A stretch of 64,000 bases of DNA from Mucilaginibacter phenanthrenivorans (GCF_024721155.1 NZ_JAHVAP010000008.1:400153-464152); one strand, 5' to 3'; counted from the stretch's first letter, positions 50,799-60,158 are shown. Made by a program: numbers and translations. Notes: generated by a model not told the origin, from the letters alone.

Positions 50799-51192
50799 TT
50801 TTTTCCTGTTTAAATTGTTCGAAATCCCTTATATAATCGTTTGCATCATAACGGCCATCGGCAAGGATAAGCGCCAGAGAGTTGGTAGAAAAATTTTCTA
50901 TTTCGCGCCACATCATCGCCGGAACATACAAGCCATAGTAGGAACGGTTCAGATGAAAACGGTGTTCCGACTGTCCGTCATGGAGCACGACGTCAAAGCT
51001 GCCGCTTAGGGCGACGATAAATTCCTGAAGCTGCCTGTAACCGTGCCCGCCCCGCCGCTCTCCACCCGGAACATCATAAATCCAGTAAGTCCTGTTTATC
51101 TTGAATGGCACTTGAACATGCTCTTCAATAAACGAAAGGTTTCCCCTGTCGTCAAATATCTTTGGTAATTGTATGATCTCCGGCTTGTTCAT
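50788..51192 (-). CDS. WxcM/FdtA-like cupin, variant active site
   Basis: A 134-residue paralogue of the next gene, with the family landmarks FDDRGNLSFIEEHVQVPFKINRTYWIYDVPGGERRGGHGYRQLQEFIVALSGSFDVVLHDG in order. The second catalytic His of FdtA-type enzymes is replaced by Tyr: HGY at 50-52 where the neighbour has HGH at 57-59. It may be a ketoisomerase of another specificity, a partner subunit or inactive. Two tandem cupins of this kind suggest either heteromer formation or two product isomers. Its ATG overlaps the Wzt gene stop by one base. Confidence 0.85.
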   Translation of the reverse strand: MNKPEIIQLPKIFDDRGNLSFIEEHVQVPFKINRTYWIYDVPGGERRGGHGYRQLQEFIVALSGSFDVVLHDGQSEHRFHLNRSYYGLYVPAMMWREIENFSTNSLALILADGRYDANDYIRDFEQFKQEKNAG

Positions 51193-52454
51193 CAGTGCTG
51201 AAAAGTTATTTCATATTTTAAATTTGGGCTTATCACACCTGGGGCGAGTTGGCTGTTACTGCCTACCGATTCATTCTCAACTTCAAAACTGATAAAATCA
51301 TCCACGGAAAATAACGCGTACCGCTGGTTTTCACCAAAGATCAGCTTGAAGGTGTACAGGCCGGCATTGAGCAAGTATTCCGGGATGGTCCCTTTCACTG
51401 TGTAAACACCTGTTTTGGAATCGTTACTTGTCGTAATCAGCGCACCGTTGTGAAATACCGGGATCTGGTCACTGTTTTTCAATTCAAAAGTGGCATCAAG
51501 ATTAATTCCGGCTTTTTGGTTGAAAAATGTAATTTCAAAAGTAAGTCCGGTTGAAATCGAAATGTTTGCTCCCTTAAGGGGTTTGATGTAAAAACTCAGG
51601 ATCCGGATATTTTCGTTCCCTGGCGCAGAACTGGTATCTCCTTTGTGTTCAAAGACAGACCTGTTATTTTGATCGGACTGGTAAAAGCTTACCGCCTCGA
51701 GTTGTTTGTCCTCGAATACCAGCTTACCGTTTGAAAGAACCAGGCCGCGGTTGCATAATGTTTTTATCGCAGCCATGTTATGGCTGACGAACAGCACCGT
51801 TCTCCCTTCACCTTTGCTCACATCACCCATTTTGCCCAGGCATTTTTTTTGGAATTCCGCATCGCCAACGGCCAGTACTTCGTCTACGATCATGATTTCG
51901 CTTTCCAGGTGGGCAGCCACAGCAAATGCTAACCTTACATACATGCCTGAAGAATATCTTTTAACCGGCGTATCTATATACCTGTCAACCCCGGAAAAGG
52001 CAACAATTTCATCAAACTTCCTTTTAATCTCCGATTTACGCATGCCCAGGATAGCTCCATTTAGATAAATATTTTCCTTCCCCGTCAGCTCGGGGTGAAA
52101 ACCGGTCCCCACCTCCAGTAAGCTGGCGATACGGCCGCGGACTTTGACCGATCCCCGGGTTGGCGCCGTGACCCTGCTCAGAATTTTGAGCAATGTGCTC
52201 TTTCCTGCGCCATTTCTGCCAATGATACCGACCGCATCGCCTTGTTCTATCTGGAAATTCAAATCATTCAGACTCCATACAATATCCCCGCCTTTTATGG
52301 TCCGGTCATTCACTTCCCCCACCTTTAAAAACGGATCTTCCTTTCCCCGGATCTTTGCCCAGTACCGTTCCAGGTCCCTGGAAATGGTCCCTGTACCGAT
52401 TTCTCCCAGCTGATAGGCTTTGGAAAGCCCCTCGACTTTAATTGCTCCGGCCAT
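51192..52454 (-). CDS. wzt: ABC exporter ATPase for polysaccharide (Wzt), with C-terminal binding domain
   Basis: A 420-residue protein. Walker A is GRNGAGKST (79-87), the signature is YSSGMYVRLAFA and Walker B is IMIVDEVLAVGD, followed by the switch His in VLFVSHNM. Residues 265-420 form a separate beta-rich domain (NIRILSFYIKPLKGANISI to PNLKYEITF) like the Wzt C-terminal domain that binds the capped end of O-polysaccharides. This implies export of a completed, end-capped chain on its lipid carrier. Partner Wzm is encoded 2 bp upstream. Confidence 0.95.
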   Translation of the reverse strand: MAGAIKVEGLSKAYQLGEIGTGTISRDLERYWAKIRGKEDPFLKVGEVNDRTIKGGDIVWSLNDLNFQIEQGDAVGIIGRNGAGKSTLLKILSRVTAPTRGSVKVRGRIASLLEVGTGFHPELTGKENIYLNGAILGMRKSEIKRKFDEIVAFSGVDRYIDTPVKRYSSGMYVRLAFAVAAHLESEIMIVDEVLAVGDAEFQKKCLGKMGDVSKGEGRTVLFVSHNMAAIKTLCNRGLVLSNGKLVFEDKQLEAVSFYQSDQNNRSVFEHKGDTSSAPGNENIRILSFYIKPLKGANISISTGLTFEITFFNQKAGINLDATFELKNSDQIPVFHNGALITTSNDSKTGVYTVKGTIPEYLLNAGLYTFKLIFGENQRYALFSVDDFISFEVENESVGSNSQLAPGVISPNLKYEITFQH

Positions 52455-52456
52455 TT

Positions 52457-53317
52457 TTATACAGTATCAATAAACGTTCGTTCAACCTTGTTGAAAATAA
52501 TTATGCCTGCCACGAGGATGCATAAAGTTGTCAGGGTGGTAATAGCCAGGGAGAGGAGGGTGAAGGTTCCTTTGCCTAAAAAGCCATACCTGAAAGCTTC
52601 AATAATTGAAGTGAGCGGGTTGTACGTCACTATCCACTCATACCGCGGGTATTTCTTCTTCACCACAGAGAGTGGATAAATTACGGTGGTCAGGTACATC
52701 AGCAACTGTATGCCAAAAGTGACTAAAAAGCTAAGGTCCCTGTATTTTGTTGTCAATGATGAAATGATCATTCCAAGCCCCAGTCCCAGAAATGCCATCA
52801 GTAAAAGTAAAAACGGGAACAACAACAGGTATGCATTGGGGTGAAAGGATGCACCCTGAAGCCAATAAATACCCATCATTACAATGAACAGCACCATTTG
52901 GACCGCGAAACGAATGAGATTGGAAACGACGATACTCAACGGCATGATCAGCCTTGGAAAGTAAACCTTTCCGAAAAGCGCTGCGTTAGCAGTAAAAACG
53001 GTGGATGTTTTGGTCAGGCAGTCGGAAAAGTAGTTCCAGGCGGTGATCCCCGCCAAATAAAATAGCGGTTGCGGAAGCCCGTCCGTCGGAATTGCCGCCA
53101 GGTTGCCAAAAATGTAGGTATAAATTAAAGTAGTGAAAAGCGGCTGAATGAAAAACCATAATGGACCTAAGATAGTTTGCTTATAGAACGAAACGAAGTC
53201 CCGCCTGACGAGCAGGACCAGTAAGTCCCGGTAATGCCAGACGTCTTTTAATTTAAGGTCAAAAAGGTTGTTTGATGGGGTTATTTCAAAATCCCAAAGC
53301 GCTTCAGTATCATTCAT
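52457..53317 (-). CDS. wzm: ABC exporter permease for polysaccharide (Wzm)
   Basis: A 286-residue ABC-2 type permease with six hydrophobic segments. The cytoplasmic start (LKLKDVWHYRDLLVLLVRRDFVSFYKQTILGPLWFFIQPL) is diagnostic for Wzm/KpsM/TagG exporters. The ends are SLTTKYRDLSFLVTFG and YPRYEWIVTYNPLTSIIEAFRYGFLG. Together with Wzt it moves lipid-linked polysaccharide to the periplasm. It overlaps the GT4 gene upstream by 8 bp. With the Wzc/Wza pair, the operon holds components usually belonging to two export routes. Confidence 0.95.
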   Translation of the reverse strand: MNDTEALWDFEITPSNNLFDLKLKDVWHYRDLLVLLVRRDFVSFYKQTILGPLWFFIQPLFTTLIYTYIFGNLAAIPTDGLPQPLFYLAGITAWNYFSDCLTKTSTVFTANAALFGKVYFPRLIMPLSIVVSNLIRFAVQMVLFIVMMGIYWLQGASFHPNAYLLLFPFLLLLMAFLGLGLGMIISSLTTKYRDLSFLVTFGIQLLMYLTTVIYPLSVVKKKYPRYEWIVTYNPLTSIIEAFRYGFLGKGTFTLLSLAITTLTTLCILVAGIIIFNKVERTFIDTV

Positions 53318-54428
53318 TGATCAGCTTTTCCAATTTATTTATATAATCTGCTTCATTAAAATGGCTCAGGCATTTCGCTTGTACGCCCTTTCGATCCTTC
53401 GCGGTTACCGGACTTTCAAGGTAATCGGTTATTGCATTTTCAAGCTCATTCAAGTTATCGACGTTGATAGCTTTCCCCAATTCTCCGTTGCAAATGGCAT
53501 CGATACTACCGTCTGAATTGCCGCAAATCACTGGTAATCCACAAGCCAATGCTTCGATAAATACGATGCCGAATCCTTCCTTTTTACTCGGCAGTACAAA
53601 CAGGTCGGCGAGCAGAAAATGGTCCGCGATCTCTGCTTCATCGATAAAGCCGGTAAGGATGACCTGTTCGTCAACCTTCGCTTCACTGATCAGCCGCTGG
53701 ATCCGGATTTCCTCTTTGTGGTCGTATTGCCCGGCAAGGATATATTTAATCCCGGGGAACTTCGCCTTCAAATTAGGGAGCGCCTTGATCACCTGGTCGT
53801 GTCCCTTATACTGTTCGGTCGACGCCAGCCGGGTCAGGGTAAAAATCACCGGGACCCCTGCAGGTATCCTGTAGCGCTTTAACAAGGCAGCCGGCTTTGT
53901 GAACAAGGTGGGCAGTTTCATAAATGAATCAACCGCATTGTTTAACACTTCGCACCTCAGGGTTTCAACACCATGCCTGCTGATCATTTGTGCTTTTGTA
54001 AATTTGCTGACACAGACCACCTTGTCGCAATACCTGAGAAATGCTTTTTTTAGCGGTGACAGCGGTCGCCATACTTCGATGCCGTGCGCGATGAGCCAGA
54101 CCTTACATCCGGGGTTGGTAACTTTTACCAACAAGCCGATGATGGCCAGGTTGATATGGCTGATGATGATCACATCGGGCTTTTTTGCAAGGAAAAGTGT
54201 TTTTAAAACAAAGGAAATCCGGTTGACGCCAAAGCCCGTAAATTTTTCGGCCGGCAGGTATTGCTTCATCAGGTCGCTGTTGTTGTCATATGCAGACCAT
54301 AGCTTAAAATCCCAGTTATTCCGCACGGAAAGCAAGTGCAGCGCGTGCGCAAGCGTTCGGGTCATCTTTTGGATCCCGCCCGTGCTGCTAAACGTTTGTA
54401 AACTATACAAGACGATCCGTTTAGTCAT
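53310..54428 (-). CDS. GT4-family glycosyltransferase
   Basis: A 372-residue GT-B enzyme: LQTFSSTGGIQKMTRTLAHAL (acceptor loop), VPVIFTLTRLASTEQYKGHDQVIKAL (donor domain) and PSKKEGFGIVFIEALACGLPVICGN with both Glu of EX7E. The KKEGFG variant is the usual one. It overlaps the Wzm and asparagine-synthase-like genes by 8 bp each, so translation is coupled with both. Being the first glycosyltransferase in the operon, it could act early in assembly, but this is inference. Confidence 0.92.
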   Translation of the reverse strand: MTKRIVLYSLQTFSSTGGIQKMTRTLAHALHLLSVRNNWDFKLWSAYDNNSDLMKQYLPAEKFTGFGVNRISFVLKTLFLAKKPDVIIISHINLAIIGLLVKVTNPGCKVWLIAHGIEVWRPLSPLKKAFLRYCDKVVCVSKFTKAQMISRHGVETLRCEVLNNAVDSFMKLPTLFTKPAALLKRYRIPAGVPVIFTLTRLASTEQYKGHDQVIKALPNLKAKFPGIKYILAGQYDHKEEIRIQRLISEAKVDEQVILTGFIDEAEIADHFLLADLFVLPSKKEGFGIVFIEALACGLPVICGNSDGSIDAICNGELGKAINVDNLNELENAITDYLESPVTAKDRKGVQAKCLSHFNEADYINKLEKLINE

Positions 54429-56211
54429 GTAACTGGATTTGGTAAAGGGCGAATACTTTCGACCAGTGTAGCCTTCCCTGTTTGAATTTTTTGACGGTGT
54501 CCTTCGCGATACGGCCCCTGTAAAGTACCTCGTCGCTGATTTCGATATGCTTGCCCATCCATTCCTGAAGCGGAAAGGTGAACCCCATCTTCGGCCTGTT
54601 CCAAACCGCTTCCGGCAAAAGACCGCCGAAGCTTTCGATGAGTAATTTTTTTGGCTGTTTTTTACTGAACCTTATTGCCGGATCTATACGCCCGACCAAT
54701 TGCCGGAAGTCCTCATCCAGGAATGGTACCCTCACTTCAAGCCCGTGGTGCATGCTCATGACGTCGGTGTCCCGGAGCAGCTGGTTCTGCATATAAATAT
54801 TGGTCTCGAACCAGGCTGCATGCTGCTGGTTGTAGGGCCCCAGATCGGGAATGAGGTTTTCGCCGAACAGGATGCGGTTAACTTCGTCCTCGTCTATGTC
54901 CAGGATTTCTGCGATATCATCCGGGGTAAACAACCCGCGCAGCAGCAGGTAATCGGCCAGCGGGTGGTCGTGGGCCAGGAACGAGATCTTTTTGTATTTG
55001 TCGGCATTTAAATAACGGGCCAGCTTAAAAAGTTTTGATGGCATTGAGCGGAGGTAACCCAGGTAGCTGATCCTGTTAAATGATGGATATCCACCAAACA
55101 GTTCGTCAGCCCCTACGCCTGAAAGCACGGCTTTTAAGCCATCCTCATGTGCATATTTACTAATGAACCAGGTGTTGATCCCGTCGGTCGTTGGCATGTC
55201 CATGCTGCTGACAATTGCGGGAAAGAGCCTGTCAAAATCTTCCTGGCGGACAAGATGCGCAAATTTTTCTCCCTCAAGCTCATTCAGTACAATATTCTGG
55301 TAGGAACGTTCATCATAACTGCGCTCATTAAAATAAATGGAAATGGTCTTTAACAACTGATGTTTTTCCTTGTTGGCGAGCAGCGAAATCAGGCTCGAAT
55401 CAATGCCGCCGCTCAAAAATACACCGATCGGCGCATCTGCCATTAGTTGTCGCTGCACCGCTATTTGAAGGGCGTCACGTATGTGTTCCCTTGCGCTGGC
55501 CAGGCTGGTGATATCGGTTTTTACGGCGGTTTCGCCGGCGAAAGACTGAATCCGGAAGGAGCCTGCGCGGTTGTCCCAAACCAGGAAATGCCCCTTTTCT
55601 ATGCTAAACACGTTTTTTAGCGTCGTGTACGGTTCAGGGATGTGACCCAGTGCGAGAAATCTTACCGGCCAGGTTTCATCGGCCTCGGTAACCATCCCGG
55701 TTATTTTCAAGGTTTTAACTTCCGACGAAAAAATCAGCGTGCCATCCTGTGCGTAATAGTACAGGGGCTTGATGCCGGCACTGTCCCTGACGAGGAAGGT
55801 GAGCGATTTTTCAACGTCATACAACGCAAACGCAAACATCCCCCTGAGCCTGGAAAAGACGCCGGTTCCCCAGTGCAGGTAGCCGGTAATGATCACTTCG
55901 GTATCCGTGTCGGAATGAAAGGTCAACCCGGCACCGGCCAATTCCCGCTTCAGCTCCGCATAGTTGTAGATTTCACCGTTGAAGCTGATCCAGGCCCTTT
56001 TCCGGTTATCGGACATGGGCTGGTGACCGTTCCTGCTCAGGTCGATGACCGACAGCCTGCGGTGACCGAGCGTAATATGATTTTCCGCATCGGAAAATAG
56101 GCCTTCATCGTCGGGCCCGCCATGCGCAAGTGTCGCGCACATGCGGCCCGTTTTGGCCTCGCGTTCTGATGCCTGGTATTTAGCCGAAATTATTCCTGCA
56201 ATCCTGCACAT
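54421..56211 (-). CDS. asnB: Asparagine synthase-like amidotransferase (glutamine-hydrolysing)
   Basis: A 596-residue two-domain enzyme. Cys2 (MCRIAGIIS) is the glutaminase nucleophile, and HGGPDDEGLF and LGHRRLSVIDL follow in the same domain. The synthetase domain has the PP-loop GVFLSGGIDSSLISLL and later SGVGADELFGGYPSF. Length matches AsnB. In glycan loci such enzymes often amidate a uronic acid in the polymer rather than make free asparagine, and they recur in exosortase-linked EPS clusters. The 147-bp gap before it, 56212-56358, is the longest in the operon and shows no clear hairpin. Confidence 0.92.
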   Translation of the reverse strand: MCRIAGIISAKYQASEREAKTGRMCATLAHGGPDDEGLFSDAENHITLGHRRLSVIDLSRNGHQPMSDNRKRAWISFNGEIYNYAELKRELAGAGLTFHSDTDTEVIITGYLHWGTGVFSRLRGMFAFALYDVEKSLTFLVRDSAGIKPLYYYAQDGTLIFSSEVKTLKITGMVTEADETWPVRFLALGHIPEPYTTLKNVFSIEKGHFLVWDNRAGSFRIQSFAGETAVKTDITSLASAREHIRDALQIAVQRQLMADAPIGVFLSGGIDSSLISLLANKEKHQLLKTISIYFNERSYDERSYQNIVLNELEGEKFAHLVRQEDFDRLFPAIVSSMDMPTTDGINTWFISKYAHEDGLKAVLSGVGADELFGGYPSFNRISYLGYLRSMPSKLFKLARYLNADKYKKISFLAHDHPLADYLLLRGLFTPDDIAEILDIDEDEVNRILFGENLIPDLGPYNQQHAAWFETNIYMQNQLLRDTDVMSMHHGLEVRVPFLDEDFRQLVGRIDPAIRFSKKQPKKLLIESFGGLLPEAVWNRPKMGFTFPLQEWMGKHIEISDEVLYRGRIAKDTVKKFKQGRLHWSKVFALYQIQLHD

Positions 56212-56358
56212 AGTAATCTGTATTCATAGCTTCGCCCCGTAAGTCACATGTGTTATGTGCAAACTGTTGTTTGTCAGCCGGTTAAATATTTCCCCCAGCC
56301 TTTTATTTTAGCCGTAATCCGTGGCTGCCCATCGTTTACGCTGTTGTTTATTAAGCAC

Positions 56359-56871
56359 TTAAAAACGTTCAATCATCGATGCGCCAATGTTAACGATGAT
56401 GGAGCACCCCATGTTTTCCAGGCGGAGCACCAGCTGTTTTTGTGAGCGATAGGAAATAATTTCTCCTGTGAGCCCCTTTAAAACGCCTCCCTTTACCCTG
56501 ATTTTTTCCCCTGGCTGCAGATCTTCAGCGGTGACCTCCAGCTCATATGGGCTTGCCAGCAACAATTTAAGACCTTGCATCTGCACGTCCGGCATAGCGG
56601 CTATCTTGCCGGAAAAGTAAATGAACCGGGAAATTCCCCGCGTCATCAGCACCTCCGTTTGTTCGTGTGGCCTGATATAAACAAACAGGTACGATTTGAT
56701 CAGCGGTTCTTCCACCCATTTTTTTCGGTCACTCCATTGTTTGAGCTGCCGCTGCAGCGGTAAGTAGCTTTCGATCCCTTTTTCCGTCAATGTCCGGTGT
56801 GCCTTTTTTTCATTCCGGGGAAGCGTGCAAACCGGGTACCATTGGTATTTTTCCTTATCTGCCAAGACCAT
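56359..56871 (-). CDS. UpxY/NusG-like transcription antiterminator
   Basis: A 170-residue NusG-type protein. The N-terminal NGN domain reads YQWYPVCTLPRNEKKAHRTLTEKGIESYLPLQRQLKQW, WVEEPLIKSYLFVYI and GISRFIYFSGKIAAMPD. The C-terminal KOW-like part has PGEKIRVKGGVLKGLTGEII. This is the layout of UpxY proteins of Bacteroides capsule loci and RfaH-like specialised NusG paralogues. It is the third gene of a roughly 38-kb operon, where an antiterminator is needed to reach the distal genes. Twelve bp separate it from Wzc. Confidence 0.93.
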   Translation of the reverse strand: MVLADKEKYQWYPVCTLPRNEKKAHRTLTEKGIESYLPLQRQLKQWSDRKKWVEEPLIKSYLFVYIRPHEQTEVLMTRGISRFIYFSGKIAAMPDVQMQGLKLLLASPYELEVTAEDLQPGEKIRVKGGVLKGLTGEIISYRSQKQLVLRLENMGCSIIVNIGASMIERF

Positions 56872-56883
56872 AAATTCCCGCCT

Positions 56884-59319
56884 TTATTTCTTCCGAAACC
56901 AGGTGCTTATATTCCACCATTTATTTTTCTCCTTGTCAACATAGTACCCGGAACTTTCATAACCGCTAAAGTCAGAATAGTAATAGTATTTATTTCCATA
57001 ATTATCACCGGTAAATTTAGTGCTGTAGTACCTGGAATGAAGCAGGTCCGGTGCAAAGGCATTCAGCACAATTACCGTATTATCCAAATTGTACTCCTGC
57101 GCCACCCGTTGGGGTACAGAGGCCGCGTAAAATTTGGACTTTCCCGAACGGATCACGAAAAGGTTGATGTCACTTGACCTGATCAGGGGTATGGCATCGG
57201 AGACCAACCCGATCGGCGCGGTATCGATCATGACAATATCGTACAGGGTTCTTAATTCGGCAATCAACCGGGTCATCCGCGCGGAGTGCAGCAGTTCGGA
57301 CGGGTTGGGGGGAACCGGCCCTGATACGATAAAATCCAGGTTTGGCTGCCCGGAATGATTGATGATATCCTCCGCCGTACACTGGTTTGCCAGGTAGTTG
57401 CTCAGCCCCAGGTCATTTGGTACATGAAAAGTCTTGTGCAGTTTGGAGCGCCGCAGGTCGGCCGCGACCAAAATAACCTTTTTGTCGATCAGCGAAAGCG
57501 TACTTGACAAATTCACCGCAACAAATGATTTTCCTTCCCCTGCAACCTCTGAGGTGATACAAATCACCTTGCTGGTCTTTTCGGACGCCAGGAAACTTAA
57601 GTTTGTGCGGACAGAGCGGACCGATTCTGCAAATATAGATTTTGGCTTACTGATTGCCAGGATCTGGGTGCTGTACTCATCGATCTCTTCCGGAAATTTC
57701 CGGATAACGCCAATTATCGGAATGGTTGTCAGGCTTTCTATCGTTTCCTTGTCGTAAATAAATGGATTCATTATCCGGATCAGGATGATCAGGCCAAGTC
57801 CGATCGCCAGGCCCAGTATTTCAGCTGAGCGTTTGACACTTCCGACATCAGGTGAGATGGGGTTGAAGTTGGGCTGTGCCAGATCGATGATGGACGCACC
57901 GGGCAGGATCCCTGCACTGCTGATCTGCGCATCGAGCTTTTTCTCCGAGAGAAATGAATAGACCTTGTCATTGATCTCGAAGTCCCGCTGAAGGCTCAGC
58001 ATATCGCGCTGCGCCGAAGGCAGTTCCGAGATCTGTTCGTTCACAGGCCCCAGCTGGCCTTTTATAAATTTAAGTTTATTTTCGATCAGCAGGTGTGTTG
58101 CATCGATGCTATTGAGGATGTTGTTTTTAATTTGAAGGATCTGCTGGTCGATGTCTTTAATATAATTTGAATTGCTGGTATAGGTCTTCAGCGCAGTCTT
58201 TCTTTCGACGATAAGGGCATTGAGGCTTGATATCGCCGATGTCAGCTGTTCGTGATCAACGGCTCCCATGCTGAAATTCGGAAGCTGGTTATCGTTTGCC
58301 TTGATGACTTCCTCTTTTAGTTGTTCAACGGCTATCAGGTCTATTCTCAGCAGTGACCCCTGGGATTCCAGGTCTGTTGCCCTGGCCAGTACGCGGGTGG
58401 AAGCCGAGGGAACATCCATGATCTTTTTTTTATTCTGGAAATCCTTGATCGAATTGCCTGAACCCTTGAGCTCGTTGGACAAAAAATCCAGCTGCCTGTC
58501 GATAAACCTGATCATTTGCGAAGCTGACTTTGTCCTTTGAGCGACGTCATAGAGCAGGTATTCCTTCATGATGGCATTGAGGATGTCGGCAGCAAACTGG
58601 GGATTTGAATCCGTTTGCTGTAAGGATATGATATTCGAATTTTTGGCCGTTTCGTTCGTGTGCAAACCCGCCCTGATCCTTCCGAGAAAATCCTCAGGGG
58701 AATTCAGCTTAAATAAAAACAAAGCCGTTTTTGGCAGATGACCCGGATTGCGTATACTAAATGCAGTTGGACCAATCGAAAAGGGCTGCCCGTATCGGTA
58801 AGTGTTCACCACTTCCTTTCTACCCGCATTGTAGCTGATGCTAAATTTGTCCTCAGCCACCGGTTTAAAGGTGATGAGGTCACGGAAGAAGTTGAGGCTG
58901 TCAAATTTTACCAGCTGCACATCCAGGGGACGTTGCGGGTAAAGCTCGTTTGTCCGGTTGAGTACCCGGCCGACCACATAAAAGCTTATCCTGTAATCCA
59001 GTTCCCGTATAGCGCTTGTTAAGAGAGCAGTGCTTTGAAGAACGATCGTTTCACTTTGGATCTTTGAGAGATTGCCCCTGTCATTGGCGCCGGGGACATT
59101 GATCAGGTCCGATATTTCGGACTTTTTCTCCTCGAACTTCAGTGTAGCCGAGGTTGCAAAGATTTTTGGGGTGTACCATAAATAAAGGTTGGCGACGATA
59201 AAGCAAATGGTTACCGAACCCGCCACCCAATACCACCGGCTCAGGAGAATTTTCAGGATTTTGACGTAGTCGATCTCCTGGGTGGGAAGTTTTGGTTGAT
59301 TCTTTACTATTTCTTCCAT
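56884..59319 (-). CDS. wzc: Wzc-like polysaccharide co-polymerase with tyrosine-kinase domain
   Basis: An 811-residue inner-membrane protein. TM1 lies near 30-50 (WYWVAGSVTICFIVANLYLW). A long periplasmic coiled-coil region with GNRV-type repeats spans about 70-500, and TM2 lies near 510-530. The cytoplasmic BY-kinase has Walker A ITSEVAGEGKSFVAVN (around 590), Walker A' VILVAADLRRSK and Walker B IVMIDTAPIG. The end carries many tyrosines (YYSTKFTGDNYGNKYYYYSDF, then YESSGYY), the usual autophosphorylation cluster. It controls polymerisation and export with the Wza gene 6 bp upstream. Confidence 0.95.
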   Translation of the reverse strand: MEEIVKNQPKLPTQEIDYVKILKILLSRWYWVAGSVTICFIVANLYLWYTPKIFATSATLKFEEKKSEISDLINVPGANDRGNLSKIQSETIVLQSTALLTSAIRELDYRISFYVVGRVLNRTNELYPQRPLDVQLVKFDSLNFFRDLITFKPVAEDKFSISYNAGRKEVVNTYRYGQPFSIGPTAFSIRNPGHLPKTALFLFKLNSPEDFLGRIRAGLHTNETAKNSNIISLQQTDSNPQFAADILNAIMKEYLLYDVAQRTKSASQMIRFIDRQLDFLSNELKGSGNSIKDFQNKKKIMDVPSASTRVLARATDLESQGSLLRIDLIAVEQLKEEVIKANDNQLPNFSMGAVDHEQLTSAISSLNALIVERKTALKTYTSNSNYIKDIDQQILQIKNNILNSIDATHLLIENKLKFIKGQLGPVNEQISELPSAQRDMLSLQRDFEINDKVYSFLSEKKLDAQISSAGILPGASIIDLAQPNFNPISPDVGSVKRSAEILGLAIGLGLIILIRIMNPFIYDKETIESLTTIPIIGVIRKFPEEIDEYSTQILAISKPKSIFAESVRSVRTNLSFLASEKTSKVICITSEVAGEGKSFVAVNLSSTLSLIDKKVILVAADLRRSKLHKTFHVPNDLGLSNYLANQCTAEDIINHSGQPNLDFIVSGPVPPNPSELLHSARMTRLIAELRTLYDIVMIDTAPIGLVSDAIPLIRSSDINLFVIRSGKSKFYAASVPQRVAQEYNLDNTVIVLNAFAPDLLHSRYYSTKFTGDNYGNKYYYYSDFSGYESSGYYVDKEKNKWWNISTWFRKK

Positions 59320-59325
59320 TGAATA

Positions 59326-60117
59326 TTAATGTCGAACGAGGGTAAATATGATCAACGCGGTATTGAAAAGTAATAGCACCGGCTGAAAAAACGATGCTGA
59401 GAAATTCTGGAAATTGTCGTTTCGGGTAGCGCGCTTATTCTGCGCAATATAGATGATGTCCCCGTTCTGGAGCATTGTTTTCGGATCATTGATCGACTGG
59501 ATATCACCCAGGTCAACCACGATCACTTTTGGGTTTTTGCCTGTTCCTCTTATTATCTTAATGTTTGTTTCATTGGCCTTTTCCGTAATGCCGCCTGCCG
59601 TACCGAGCATTTCTACGAGTGTGGTGTGTTCCTTGATAAGCGGAAAGCTTCCCTGGGACTTGATCTCCCCGAAAATAGTCACCTTCAGGCTGATAATCTT
59701 CAGCTCAATGATGGGATTCACCAGTACATTTTTCCTGTAGGCATCCTCGATCAGCTTTTGCGCCTCGGCACGGGTATAGCCGGCCACCTTGATCCGACCC
59801 AGCGCAGGGAGAATAACCGTACCGGCTTCTTCTACCTGGAACCCCAGGTTATCTGCACTGCCGGGTGCCAGGATCACGCTCTTGGCAGCATTGCCACTGG
59901 TTGTGCTGCTCAGCAGTACATTACTGTCCTGCAGGTTTCTGATCTGCAGGATATCCTGCGGCTTGATACGGTAGCTGCCCATGGTATCCACATTTGCATA
60001 GCTGCTGTCGTTTAGCTTGTCCTTTTGCTGGAAAAGCACCTGGTATTGTTTTGTGGAACAGGAGGCGCAAAGCAGCAGCAGGCCGGAAATGAAATAACTA
60101 TAAATTAATCGACGCAT
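59326..60117 (-). CDS. wza: Wza-like polysaccharide export lipoprotein
   Basis: A 263-residue outer-membrane export protein. The lipobox is LCAS-C with lipidated Cys20. A Poly_export domain (GSYRIKPQDILQIRNLQD, EEAGTVILPALGRIKVAGYTRAEAQKLIEDAYRK) and one SLBB (VTIFGEIKSQGSFPLIKEHTTLVEMLGTAGGITEKANE) follow. A hydrophobic C-terminal helix (FFQPVLLLFNTALIIFTLV) is unusual for classical Wza but common in this phylum. It is the first gene of the long minus-strand operon. Confidence 0.93.
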   Translation of the reverse strand: MRRLIYSYFISGLLLLCASCSTKQYQVLFQQKDKLNDSSYANVDTMGSYRIKPQDILQIRNLQDSNVLLSSTTSGNAAKSVILAPGSADNLGFQVEEAGTVILPALGRIKVAGYTRAEAQKLIEDAYRKNVLVNPIIELKIISLKVTIFGEIKSQGSFPLIKEHTTLVEMLGTAGGITEKANETNIKIIRGTGKNPKVIVVDLGDIQSINDPKTMLQNGDIIYIAQNKRATRNDNFQNFSASFFQPVLLLFNTALIIFTLVRH

Positions 60118-60158
60118 GTGTACATCCTCTTACTTTATCATTTATGAGGTAAGCACTT

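Noticed and set aside
56212..56358. Possible antitermination leader between the UpxY-like and asparagine-synthase-like genes
   Set aside because: The gap is long for this operon and has a small palindrome (CACATGTG), but no stable hairpin or known loading motif could be identified.
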